Assembly: GCF_014640335.1 (NCBI RefSeq)
Contig: NZ_BMGT01000001.1
Location: 310,001-374,000, forward strand
Length of the DNA: 64,000 nt
Source: Edaphobacter dinghuensis
GTDB taxonomy: Bacteria > Acidobacteriota > Terriglobia > Terriglobales > Acidobacteriaceae
Direction of reading: 5' to 3'
The translations under genes were made by a program, and so were the position numbers. The notes under the pieces are model-generated. The model made no database searches. It had not been told where the DNA came from and saw only the letters and a list, made by a program, of their open reading frames with translations. Below, piece after piece: positions 41,460 through 51,065 of this stretch (positions are counted from its first letter, which is position 1; every line of letters begins with the position of its first letter).

Positions 41460-44400
41460 GTGCCCACCAGAAAGTTCAATCGTCATCGAGGATCATGGCT
41501 GGCAATAGTGATCCTATTTATATGTACCGCTGCCCAGGCTCAGCAGGACTCTGGAGGAATTGTCGTTACGGTGACTGACCCCGGAGCGGCAATGCTGCCT
41601 AACGCGCACATTGCTGTCACAAACAACGGCACAAGCGCCCACTTCAACGTTATGACCAACTCTCTTGGTTCGGTACTTGTTACTCCGCTTCCTGTCGGCG
41701 ACTACCAGATCATTGTCGAAAAACAGGGCTTCTCCCGGACGATCGTCTCGCATGTTACGGTTCAGCTTCAACAGAACACGCGGGTTCCCATCATTCTTGC
41801 GGTTGGAAATGTTGCAGAAGAGACGGTTGTGACGACCCAGCTACCTATATTGCAGACGGAAGATACCTCTGTCGGCCAGACGATCGACGCTGTTCTAAAA
41901 GACAACCTGCCGGTCATTGATCGCAGCTTTAACCACCTTGCGCCACTCACCATCGGCGTCAATATGACAACTCCTTCCGGGCCTCGTGACAGTGGAACCG
42001 GATTTTCTGCCAACGGTGTTAGTCAATATCAGAACAACTACATCCTTGATGGAACTGACAACAACAGCTACGACCAGAACGTGAACGAGGGCCGGACATG
42101 GGCCATCGAACCTTCCCTTGACGCTATCGCCGAATTCAGAGTCCAGACCAACTCCTACTCCGCCGAGTTCGGCAGGGATGGCGGAGCCGTCATCAATGTC
42201 ATTACAAAAGCGGGCTCAAATCACTTTCACGGCTCCGCTTACGAGTATCTTCAGAACAGTTCCCTAAACACCAATGACTTCTTCAACAACGCACTGAAGA
42301 TTGCAAAGCCGGACTATAAGAAGAACATCTTCGGCGCTTCTCTGGGAGGGCCTGTTTGGATACCGAAGGTCTACAACGGCCATGACAAAACATTCTTCTT
42401 TGCCGACTTCGAGATGCAGCCGTACCGTTCTCCAGGAGCCGTCAACAAAGGACTGATACCTACGCCGGCAGAGGCCTCCGGAGATTTCAGCAGCGACGCG
42501 ACCATCTACGATCCCACAACGGGGAAGCCCTTCCCTGGCAACAAGATTCCGACAAACCGTATCAGCACGATTGCCTCGAAGATTGCCGCTGCCATCCCGA
42601 CTCCAAATCTGTCAGGGGCGAACAATTATCTTCACAGCGGCGCACAGAATACGGACGATAACCGCGTTGCTGTACGCATCGACCATCAGCTCACCCAACG
42701 AGACACGATCTTCGGTCGTTATCAGTATCAACACCAGAACCAGCCCCAGGTGGGACTCTTCGCGGGAACGATCCTCACAGGCGACGACAATAACACTGCC
42801 GATGCTCAGGGCGTGGTTGGAAATTGGATCCACACCCTCAGCGCCAACTTAATTAACGATGCACGATTCGGCTGGACACGACTCAACTGGTTGAACTCCC
42901 CAGCCAATTCAACAAATGTAAACGAGCAAGTAGGTATCGGTGGGGTGCCGGTCCAAGGCGGTCTTGCAGGCGGCCTCGCTTCCATCACTTTTAGCAACGG
43001 TCTTAGCAGTTTTGGCGGTTCCTACTCTGAGCAGGACCTCAATGGCACCTACCAGGTCTCAGATACAGTGACCTGGATGAAAGGACGACACGCGCTCAAA
43101 ATGGGTGGAACATATCGTCGTATCGCCTTTTTGAGTGCCGCTAGCTCCTTTGCCCCAAATGGCGAATTCGACTTCGACGGTCACTACACTGGTGGTGGAA
43201 CATCTGTCGGCAATCCCTTCGCAGATTTCCTTCTGGATCTGCCGAACCAGTCGCGACTTTCAGCCATTCATACGAATGATTATCAGCGCCGTGCCTATTC
43301 TCTGTTTGTGCAGGATACGTATAAAGCTACAGCCAAGCTGACTCTCAATATGGGACTTCGGTGGGACTATGTCACCCCCGTCTGGGAGCAACATAATCAT
43401 GGTGCAATCCTCGACCCCAACACCAGGGTTCTTAATCTCGACCATTACACGGGCGCTTTCCCTGACTCGACGCAGCGTCAGATCAACGCAGGAATCTTCA
43501 CGGTGAACAACAATGCCAACCGTTATTTCGGCGTTCAGCCAGATCGCCACGACTTCGCTCCACGTGTTGGATTTAGTTACCTCGTGACCCCGACAACGGT
43601 ATTCAGCGCAGGCTATGGGCTGTTCTTTGGACCGGAGCAGCTCGGACCTTTCGGCGAACCCAGCCCCGGATTCTCAACTCCGTTCCTGGCACAGGCCACC
43701 TATGCACCAGCCAACAGTTCCACAGGTACGCTCAATCCGGTGACCATGGATACTGGCTTCCCCTCCTCAGCATTGACAAACCCGACTGGCACCACACTGT
43801 TCGCAACTCAACTCAATCTGCGAACGCCCTATTTCGGTCAGTGGAATACGACGATTCAGCAGCAGCTCTCAGAAAACACTTCGTTGGATATTGCGTATAT
43901 GGGGTCAAAGACCACCGCAATGTATACGACGATGGACTGGAACATTCCCGCCATTGCCCTCAACAACTCTGTTCCATACGCACAACGGCAACCCTTTCCG
44001 GACGTCGACGCGAACGGCAATCTTCAGCCTGGAGCGGCGATTCAAGGGCCATCTAACGACGGCATGGGCACCTACAATGCTCTCGGCCTCAAGTTCCAGA
44101 GCCACATGAGGAACGGCCTATCGATGATCAGCTCTTATACCTGGGCTCACGATATCGACAACATCACCAACTCTGGCTTAAGCGTCGGCAACAACGGGCG
44201 CGGTAATTATCCCTGGAATCAAAATGCCCAGAGAGGCAATTCAGACTGGAACATCACAAATCGATGGGTGACAGCGTTCCACTATGAACTACCGTTCGGC
44301 CACGGCAAGACCTTCGGCAGCAATATCAACCGGATGGCGGATGCGTTCATCGGAGGTTGGCAACTGGGAGGAATCCTCACCGTAGAGAGTGGTAACTGGT

Positions 44401-44849
44401 ACACCGTCAATCAAAACTTCGATAGCGCCAACAATGGTCTGGGAAGTTTCTGCGGCACCTGCAGGCAGCGCCCCGACGTCGTTCCTGGACAAAACCCGAA
44501 TAAAGGACCGCGAAAGGTTGATCCGACAAACACCGCGGTACATTGGTTCAACGTCAATGCGTTTCAGTTCGCAGCAAACGGCACGGTCGGCAATTCCCGC
44601 CGAAATTCCGTCGTCGGACCAGCTCATCGTCAGTTCGACGCCTCGCTCGCCAAGCAGGTGTCGTTCACCGATAGCGCAAAACTGCAACTCCGGCTGGAGG
44701 CCTTCAACGCCACCAATACTACGAACTTCCTGGTCGACAGCGGTACGACGAGTCCCACTGGGTTCTGGCTTGGGAACTCTAACTTCGGAGTTCTTAATGC
44801 GGATCGCGGCGGCCGTGTCGCGCAGATCGTGGCTCGTTTCGTTTTCTAA
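41460..44849 (+). CDS. TonB-dependent receptor 1 (Oar-like, carboxypeptidase-regulatory-like N-domain)
   Basis: 1129 residues from GTG 41460, eight bases after AGAGGAG; the earlier ATG at 41421 lies upstream of that site. Signal peptide ends A-A-Q-A. A beta-sandwich carboxypeptidase-regulatory-like domain (about 25-110) precedes the plug (Y-I-L-D-G-T-D-N-N region) and a large outer-membrane barrel ending in F-V-F, as expected for OMPs. It should import large or complex substrates with TonB energy. The phosphohydrolase gene follows after 29 bases. Confidence 0.93.
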   Translation: MPTRKFNRHRGSWLAIVILFICTAAQAQQDSGGIVVTVTDPGAAMLPNAHIAVTNNGTSAHFNVMTNSLGSVLVTPLPVGDYQIIVEKQGFSRTIVSHVTVQLQQNTRVPIILAVGNVAEETVVTTQLPILQTEDTSVGQTIDAVLKDNLPVIDRSFNHLAPLTIGVNMTTPSGPRDSGTGFSANGVSQYQNNYILDGTDNNSYDQNVNEGRTWAIEPSLDAIAEFRVQTNSYSAEFGRDGGAVINVITKAGSNHFHGSAYEYLQNSSLNTNDFFNNALKIAKPDYKKNIFGASLGGPVWIPKVYNGHDKTFFFADFEMQPYRSPGAVNKGLIPTPAEASGDFSSDATIYDPTTGKPFPGNKIPTNRISTIASKIAAAIPTPNLSGANNYLHSGAQNTDDNRVAVRIDHQLTQRDTIFGRYQYQHQNQPQVGLFAGTILTGDDNNTADAQGVVGNWIHTLSANLINDARFGWTRLNWLNSPANSTNVNEQVGIGGVPVQGGLAGGLASITFSNGLSSFGGSYSEQDLNGTYQVSDTVTWMKGRHALKMGGTYRRIAFLSAASSFAPNGEFDFDGHYTGGGTSVGNPFADFLLDLPNQSRLSAIHTNDYQRRAYSLFVQDTYKATAKLTLNMGLRWDYVTPVWEQHNHGAILDPNTRVLNLDHYTGAFPDSTQRQINAGIFTVNNNANRYFGVQPDRHDFAPRVGFSYLVTPTTVFSAGYGLFFGPEQLGPFGEPSPGFSTPFLAQATYAPANSSTGTLNPVTMDTGFPSSALTNPTGTTLFATQLNLRTPYFGQWNTTIQQQLSENTSLDIAYMGSKTTAMYTTMDWNIPAIALNNSVPYAQRQPFPDVDANGNLQPGAAIQGPSNDGMGTYNALGLKFQSHMRNGLSMISSYTWAHDIDNITNSGLSVGNNGRGNYPWNQNAQRGNSDWNITNRWVTAFHYELPFGHGKTFGSNINRMADAFIGGWQLGGILTVESGNWYTVNQNFDSANNGLGSFCGTCRQRPDVVPGQNPNKGPRKVDPTNTAVHWFNVNAFQFAANGTVGNSRRNSVVGPAHRQFDASLAKQVSFTDSAKLQLRLEAFNATNTTNFLVDSGTTSPTGFWLGNSNFGVLNADRGGRVAQIVARFVF

Positions 44850-44878
44850 CAACTACTTCCGGCAGAGGCAATCTGTAT

Positions 44879-45826
44879 ATGAATCGACGTCAATTCAGTT
44901 CGCTTGGCGCAGCAGCTATGGGCGCCGCATTGACCCAACAACTTTGGGCTAGCGAGACACAGGTTGTCTCTACCGGGCGGTATTTTTACTTTGCCGTTCT
45001 CGCAGATACACACATTATCGATCCGTTCTATAAAGGGCCTGAAAATAGCCCCGAAGATACGGAGAGCATCTTTCACACAGCGGAGAGACTAACTTCAGCG
45101 CGCGAGCTGATCAATAGCCTTCATCCGAAGATCGAGCGGGTCTTCCTGGTGGGCGACTACTTTCATGATTATCCATCGAAGGACTACGACTTTTATTTTC
45201 GGAACAAGACCAGACTGGACTACGCCAAAGATCTGACAGATGGTTTCGCGATGCCAGTACATGTTGGCTTTGGGAACCACGATTATTCTGTTCCTGACAT
45301 ATCTCGTGAGATGAGCCACAGGCTATTTGCAGAAAAATTTCAGCTCAGGCCTTACTATGCAGTCGATCACAAGGGATGGAAGTTCATTCACCTTAATAAT
45401 GCTCTGGGCAATACCTGGTCGCCCACTTCCAAAGACTATGACCTGGATATGGGTTCATTTGGCGAAGAACAACTTAATTGGTTTGAGAGCCAACTGCGGG
45501 AACACAAGCCAACCTTTGTCTTTACTCATTTTCCTCTTTGGCAGTGCGCTCCAATAGAAATGAAAGATTATGGACTGCATCCGCTCCTGCAGAGATATCG
45601 AGAGACCATTCAACTTGTTGTTACAGGACATTGGCATAAGTGGGTTGATTTCGCCCACACCTTTGGGCCTCCACACTATGTCATGGCTGCAACGCGATAT
45701 GACCCGAATGCATATATGTTGATGGAAGTTGATACCCACAGCCAGACATGGCGATTCATCAATGCCGACCTGGTCGAGTGGTCAACGCACTATAGTAAGC
45801 CATATCACGGGAACCTCCGCTCCTGA
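44879..45826 (+). CDS. Exported calcineurin-like metallophosphoesterase
   Basis: 315 residues. The N-terminus M-N-R-R-Q-F-S-S-L-G is Tat-like, followed by a hydrophobic region. The binuclear metal site is complete: D43-x-H45, G92-D93, G-N-H-D (N133-H135), H217 in F-T-H-F-P and G-H-W-H (H251, H253). It hydrolyses phosphate mono- or diesters outside the cytoplasm. Co-directional and 29 bases after receptor 1, so the two are probably one operon; base composition looks more A+T-rich than the flanking genes. Confidence 0.9.
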   Translation: MNRRQFSSLGAAAMGAALTQQLWASETQVVSTGRYFYFAVLADTHIIDPFYKGPENSPEDTESIFHTAERLTSARELINSLHPKIERVFLVGDYFHDYPSKDYDFYFRNKTRLDYAKDLTDGFAMPVHVGFGNHDYSVPDISREMSHRLFAEKFQLRPYYAVDHKGWKFIHLNNALGNTWSPTSKDYDLDMGSFGEEQLNWFESQLREHKPTFVFTHFPLWQCAPIEMKDYGLHPLLQRYRETIQLVVTGHWHKWVDFAHTFGPPHYVMAATRYDPNAYMLMEVDTHSQTWRFINADLVEWSTHYSKPYHGNLRS

Positions 45827-45850
45827 GATTTTCAGGGAGTAAGAACACGA

Positions 45851-47221
45851 TTAATTTCGAATGGAAAGCGGTGGTTCTTCCGCCTCTGGGAGATTGGCAT
45901 TAAGCTCTTTTGCTACTGTGGGTGCAATCTGCCGCATATCCACTACACCAAGATTCTTGCCTCTTATTACGCCTGGTCCCAACATGAAGAAGGCTGACTG
46001 TAACTCAGGATGCGTTGGCAGAAAGCCATGCGTACCCTTCTGCTTGGCGCTAGTAATTAATGGCGTAGTGAGGCCTCGGCCAATATAGAAACCCGGCCTG
46101 CAGTCAATGAGAAATTCCGCCTGTGGTGTGCCACCGAAGGACGCTGCTTCTTTCTTTGACAGAACGCGAGCAATCCCATTAGCGGGATTCTTTTGCAGGT
46201 CAGCAAGAATATTTGCCACCTTGTCGCGCGTTGCCGTGTCAGACGAGTCATGAAGCAGGATCACAGCGCTTCCGCCGCCTGTCCAGGTGAACGCCTTCCA
46301 GGATGCAATGTGCTCCGAGGGTGTCTGCGAGATGGTGATCAACCCATGTCGCACGAATTCTGAGTTTAGATTGAGAACGTGGGAGACAGGGAAGAAACCG
46401 TGGTCAGATACGATGACGATGTCGGCATCCGGGTAGACCTTGCGCTCATCGTCGACAAGCTGATGAACAAGCCCATCGATCCTCGCCAATGCCTGGTAAG
46501 CATCGGGCGTATCAGGACCGCTACGGTGTTGCGCTTCGTCCAGGCCGGATAAATGGACCGTGAAGAAATAAGGCCGCTGCTCGCGGATGATCGTCTGTGC
46601 GGCGTGCGTTGTGAAGTTATCCTCGTCCTCAGTCGGCGAATAGGTTCCGATCTCCTTCTCCACATGTTCCAGGAAGCCATCAGGGCGCGATACGGCTTCG
46701 AGCAGGTAGTGAGCCTCCGGAGCTTGCGGTAGCGTGATGGATGGGATGTTGTAGTCGATGCCGTACGCACCGAGGCTCACCGGCCAATCCACGCTCGCTG
46801 TTGTCAGTCCAGCGGCTTTGGCCGCCTGCCAAAGCGTCCGCACGCGGATTGCATTGCCGTACTCCATCTGCAGACCTTGGGTATTAGCAATGGGATCCTG
46901 AAGCATGTTGTTAAAAATTCCGTGCCGTTCTGGCCACGTTCCCGTGATCAGCGTAACGTGGTTCGGATTCGTGATGGTCGGAACAACATTGAGGACACTC
47001 TCTGCATACACCCCATTCGTCAGAAGACTGCGCAGAAATGGAATTTCCCCGGCGCGATCACCTGCCTTGAGTACGTAATGTGGATTGAGTGCGTCAATCG
47101 AAATCATGAGTACCGGCCGGCGCACCTGTGCATGCATCGAGAGACATCCAGCGAAGACGAAGGCAGCGGAGGCGATAGAGCGACAGTACGGGCGAGATTC
47201 GTGAATGAGCGATTTAAACAT
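45851..47221 (-). CDS. Exported alkaline-phosphatase-superfamily phosphodiesterase/nucleotide pyrophosphatase
   Basis: 456 residues with a signal peptide ending H-A-Q. The fold of the type I phosphodiesterase family is marked by S-I-D-A-L-N-P (metal Asp43), the nucleophile Thr84 in P-T-I-T-N-P-N-H, L-I-T-G-T-W-P-E-R-H-G-I, G-L-D-E-A-Q-H and V-S-D-H-G-F. It cleaves phosphodiester or pyrophosphate bonds, for example in nucleotides or phospho-sugars. It lies 74 bases downstream of TonB receptor 2 on the same strand, with a hairpin between. Confidence 0.9.
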   Translation of the reverse strand: MFKSLIHESRPYCRSIASAAFVFAGCLSMHAQVRRPVLMISIDALNPHYVLKAGDRAGEIPFLRSLLTNGVYAESVLNVVPTITNPNHVTLITGTWPERHGIFNNMLQDPIANTQGLQMEYGNAIRVRTLWQAAKAAGLTTASVDWPVSLGAYGIDYNIPSITLPQAPEAHYLLEAVSRPDGFLEHVEKEIGTYSPTEDEDNFTTHAAQTIIREQRPYFFTVHLSGLDEAQHRSGPDTPDAYQALARIDGLVHQLVDDERKVYPDADIVIVSDHGFFPVSHVLNLNSEFVRHGLITISQTPSEHIASWKAFTWTGGGSAVILLHDSSDTATRDKVANILADLQKNPANGIARVLSKKEAASFGGTPQAEFLIDCRPGFYIGRGLTTPLITSAKQKGTHGFLPTHPELQSAFFMLGPGVIRGKNLGVVDMRQIAPTVAKELNANLPEAEEPPLSIRN

Positions 47222-47249
47222 TCTTGATCCTTATAGAAAAACGTGCTTA

Positions 47250-47283
47250 GGCTACCGTATGGGTTTCTCTCCATTCGGTAACC
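47250..47283 (-). other. Intercistronic hairpin between receptor 2 and phosphodiesterase
   Basis: An imperfect 13-bp stem (47250-47262 with 47271-47283). On the minus strand the pairing has one U-G and one mismatch. It may stabilise or attenuate the upstream receptor message; no U tract. Confidence 0.4.
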
Positions 47284-47295
47284 TCTTGAGCTGGG

Positions 47296-50200
47296 TTAGA
47301 AAAGGAACTTCGCTGAAAGCTGAATCACGCGCGGCAGATTCGATTGGTCTGACACTCCAGCAATTTGGCCGAAGTTGCTGCTGGTTGAGTCTGTCACCGG
47401 TCCGTTGAACCATTGTGGCGTGTTCATCAAATTGAGGAAGTCTACACGTAGCGTTAGGGCTAGGCCGTCACGAATAGGTGTCTCCTGCATGATGCTGGCA
47501 TCAAGATTACGGATGGGAGGATTACGCACGTAGCTAAGCCGCGTGCTCCACGTCTGCAACGTATCCGAGGCCCTTGTGGCCCACACAGGCGATTCTCCCC
47601 CCTGGCAGTTTTGCAGCGCACCCGTACTGAGCCGTGTGCAGGTATTGAACCACCGATTCAGTGTGGGATGGGCGAGTTTGGCAGAAACACCCGTTGGCAC
47701 AACGCTTGTCGGTGTGGTGAGCGGAAAGCCCGACTGGATTCTGGAAAGCGCGCTGATACGCCATCCACTGATAACAGCACGTACGGCAGATGGAGTATCT
47801 GCCCCCCAACGCTGGCCACGGCCGACGGGAAGGTTATAGACACCATTGATCTGAATGCTGTTCGCCACATCCCACGAAGCCACAACCTTTTCCGGATGGG
47901 CATCCTGCGGATTTGCAAACGAGTTTTGTCCGAGCGTCTTCGAATAGGTGTATGAGAAGCTGACGCTGGAACCATTGCTCATACGCTTCTGTAGCAGCGT
48001 CTGCATACCGTTGTAGGTGGATCTACCAACAGAGCTCGCCATTTCGCTGATGGAAAGAAACTGTGGATAAGGGCGAAGGAGTTGACGTCGCTGCACCGTG
48101 GCAGAGTTGAGCGAGGTTCCTGGCAACAGGCCTGCAAACGGATTCGAAACACTGGTCGAGAGATATGCAGTCCCCATTGCCAGCGAAGCTGCTGAGATCT
48201 CGTTGATGGAACGTGTGATGCCCAGACTGGAGGTATGGCTTCCCACATAGCCGAGTGTGAACAGTACCTTCTGCGGAAGCTCTCGTTGCAGTTCTACTGA
48301 ATATTGCTGTGTCCATGGAACGCGCCGGTTCGGGTCCGCGAAAGTCAGGCTCTGACCCAGGTTTGCAGAAAGTCCAAGCGCAGCGCCGATCGGCTTTTGA
48401 ATGCCGTTTGGAAACGGATTGTCCAGCGTATTCGCGGGTATTCCAGCGACAACTGATGTAACCATGGCCGTCTCCTGGCTGAAGCCGGGAGCGTTGCCGG
48501 GGTCATCAAAGGTCTGCGAATAGACGAGGCCGTAACCACCTCGCAGCACAGTCTTGTCATTGATACGGAATGCCGCGCCCGCCCGTGGCCCGAAGTTGGT
48601 CCAGTCGGGATTGTAGATGCCTCGTGGCTGGCCGTTGACACCGGCATAGAGCAGCCCACCCTTGAGTGTGAGACCAGGAACGCTTAGCGGGCTGGTCGCA
48701 TTGAAATCGAACCCCCGGGCAACTGCATTGTGCCGATCGGTCATAGGCGTCATCACATCCCAGCGGAGGCCGGCGTTCATGACCAACCGGTCTGAAACAT
48801 GAATGTCATCCTGCACGAAAAGAGAATTCAGCAACTGCTGCCGGGCTGATGTAGTGTTGACGTCGACATACCCTGACTGCGGCGCGCCCAGAAGGAAGGA
48901 CGCAACCGAACTGCCGGAAAAGGAGTTGGCGGTGTTCGGATCGCTGCCCGTGAAAATCGTATTGAAATTGAAGTTGCCGGAACTAAAGCCAGGGTTGATG
49001 GAATAGACGCGATTCAAATACACCTCGCCTCCAATGCGGAATGTATGACGTCCAGCCTGCATATACAAAAGCCCCTGGAAGGCATTTCCCTGCGAGATAG
49101 GACTGATCCCCTGCGGTTGAGCGCCAGCGCCGCCATAACCCGCTAGATTGAAAGCAGGAATATTATCCGGAACCAGGTTAGCGAAGTCACTGCTGAAACC
49201 CAGCTTCTGCAGCCCATAGTTCAAACCCTGAAAGGCGCCATTGCGCAGCAGAAAGCGCTCAAAGCCTGTCCGCAGATCCAGGGTCATTCGAGAATTCAGC
49301 ACGTGGGTGAACTGCACCGTGGCATTGTGGTTCTCGCGGTTGTACCGCGAATTCTTCGTCGTGTCGAAGGGATTAATGTTGTTGTTGCTGGAATAGATGA
49401 AGCCGCGTGCCTCGGTAAGCTTGTTACGCGAATATCGTGTGAAGAAGCGTGTGGAAGGAGACAGCACATAGTCGCCACGCGCGACCCAGTTATCAAACAG
49501 GTCTGTGAACTTCCGGGAGTTGGGACCGTTGACCAGATTGTTGAGATTTGTGACGGAGTTACCGGCGACATTGCCCGCAGGCAGCCCTGCAAGTACATTC
49601 AATGCAACCTGGCTCATCATGCTCTTCGGGATGACATTGCCGGGAAAAGGATCACGAACGTACTTGTTCGTCGCAGGATTGAGTCTTGTGGAATAGGGGT
49701 TGTAGATGGTCCGGAGCAGCTTATTGCCGCTGCCGTCAGTTCCGTAATAGCTTTGAGAGAAATCGCCAATGCGTTCCAGCGGAGTAGGAACAGAGGTAGT
49801 AAAGGGATCGGGGATAAACTGGCGCAGCTCCTCATATGCGAAGAAGCCGAAGACACGGTTCTTGAAGACTGGCCCGCCGATCGAACCTCCAAAGGTATTA
49901 ATGTGAGAAGATCCGCGGGGCTGACCAGTGTAGTTTGAGTTGTAGGTATTGGCATCCAGAACGGTGTTCTGTAGCAACTCATAGGCCGAGCCGTGGAACT
50001 GGTTGGTACCGGACTTGGTGACCACATTGACTACGCCACCGCTGGTCCATCCGTATTGCGCGTCGTAGACCGAAGTCTGCACGCGGAACTCGTCCGTGGC
50101 CGAGACCGGCGGCACATACGCCACCGTGCTGGACTGCGAAAGCGCAGATGTGCCGTCTACAAGTACTTCGTTACCACCGGGCTGCCCTCCGTTGATAGAC

Positions 50201-50754
50201 ATATTGGTCGATCCGCTAACGTCAAAGGGGCGCAGGCGCTGCGCTGCCGATGTCACGGCGACGCCCGGCGCTGACCATGCTTGGGCGAAGATATTTTGTC
50301 CTTGCAATGGCGTGTTATCCACGCGTGTATGCTCCACCGTCATACCGCGGTCCGCCGACTCCGTATCGACTAGAGTCTGCGATGAAGAGACAACGATCTC
50401 CTGCGAGACAGTGGCCGGCGACAGAATCGCGTTGACCTCAGTATTCTGGGCAAGCGAAACCACAACGTTCACCATCTTGGTGGTGTTAAATCCACCTTTG
50501 CTGATGGTTATGTCATAGGTTCCTGGGTTGAGGAACGGCACACGATAAAGACCTTCCGTGTTGCTCATGACTGTCTGATCGGTTGCGTCCTGGTGTGAAT
50601 GAACCTGAACCTCCGCCTGAGAGAGGGAGTAGCCGCCGGTGTCAGTCACTTTGCCTGAGACGGAGCCGCGAAACTCCTGACTCAGAAGAGAATGATGGGA
50701 GAGTGCGAGAAGACAGAGAACGATAACAGTTCTGCGAATGGATCGAAACAGCAT
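47296..50754 (-). CDS. TonB-dependent receptor 2 (Oar-like)
   Basis: 1152 residues from ATG 50754, with AAGGTG upstream and a signal peptide starting M-L-F-R-S-I-R-R; the open frame extends 51 codons further without a credible start. Carboxypeptidase-regulatory-like domain about residues 27-110, then plug (T-V-E-H-T-R-V-D-N-T-P-L-Q-G-Q-N) and barrel, ending K-F-L-F. It has the same architecture as receptor 1 but is much diverged in sequence. The phosphodiesterase follows in the same orientation. Confidence 0.93.
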   Translation of the reverse strand: MLFRSIRRTVIVLCLLALSHHSLLSQEFRGSVSGKVTDTGGYSLSQAEVQVHSHQDATDQTVMSNTEGLYRVPFLNPGTYDITISKGGFNTTKMVNVVVSLAQNTEVNAILSPATVSQEIVVSSSQTLVDTESADRGMTVEHTRVDNTPLQGQNIFAQAWSAPGVAVTSAAQRLRPFDVSGSTNMSINGGQPGGNEVLVDGTSALSQSSTVAYVPPVSATDEFRVQTSVYDAQYGWTSGGVVNVVTKSGTNQFHGSAYELLQNTVLDANTYNSNYTGQPRGSSHINTFGGSIGGPVFKNRVFGFFAYEELRQFIPDPFTTSVPTPLERIGDFSQSYYGTDGSGNKLLRTIYNPYSTRLNPATNKYVRDPFPGNVIPKSMMSQVALNVLAGLPAGNVAGNSVTNLNNLVNGPNSRKFTDLFDNWVARGDYVLSPSTRFFTRYSRNKLTEARGFIYSSNNNINPFDTTKNSRYNRENHNATVQFTHVLNSRMTLDLRTGFERFLLRNGAFQGLNYGLQKLGFSSDFANLVPDNIPAFNLAGYGGAGAQPQGISPISQGNAFQGLLYMQAGRHTFRIGGEVYLNRVYSINPGFSSGNFNFNTIFTGSDPNTANSFSGSSVASFLLGAPQSGYVDVNTTSARQQLLNSLFVQDDIHVSDRLVMNAGLRWDVMTPMTDRHNAVARGFDFNATSPLSVPGLTLKGGLLYAGVNGQPRGIYNPDWTNFGPRAGAAFRINDKTVLRGGYGLVYSQTFDDPGNAPGFSQETAMVTSVVAGIPANTLDNPFPNGIQKPIGAALGLSANLGQSLTFADPNRRVPWTQQYSVELQRELPQKVLFTLGYVGSHTSSLGITRSINEISAASLAMGTAYLSTSVSNPFAGLLPGTSLNSATVQRRQLLRPYPQFLSISEMASSVGRSTYNGMQTLLQKRMSNGSSVSFSYTYSKTLGQNSFANPQDAHPEKVVASWDVANSIQINGVYNLPVGRGQRWGADTPSAVRAVISGWRISALSRIQSGFPLTTPTSVVPTGVSAKLAHPTLNRWFNTCTRLSTGALQNCQGGESPVWATRASDTLQTWSTRLSYVRNPPIRNLDASIMQETPIRDGLALTLRVDFLNLMNTPQWFNGPVTDSTSSNFGQIAGVSDQSNLPRVIQLSAKFLF

Positions 50755-51065
50755 CGAAGTCACCTTGGTCTTGGTCTTAGGAAAAGCGAGAGTGTCTGCA
50801 CCAACGACATATAGAGTTCCTTCATCCTCCGCAGACATGTTGCAGAAGAGAATGAAAGATTTGCCGCGGTAGTTGAAGAGAGAGTAGCCAGACATTACCG
50901 GCAGCATCCAGACAATTCACCGAAACAAAAGAACGGTTTTGTCTTTTCAAATAGATCGGTGATGTTAAACGGAGAAGATAAACATCGAGCCTTAATGTAT
51001 TTGCACTCTATTCACGGAGGCCTCATAGGATGAGATCGATCCGCATTTGAGGAAGGGACGCATCC
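50755..51065. promoter_or_regulatory. Divergent control region of receptor 2 and regulator B
   Basis: No gene seen. Short inverted repeats: GATGTT...AACATC (about 50962-50987) and CTCAT-AGG-ATGAG just upstream of regulator B. None matches the repeats at regulator A exactly. GAGGAAGG precedes the regulator B ATG. Confidence 0.4.
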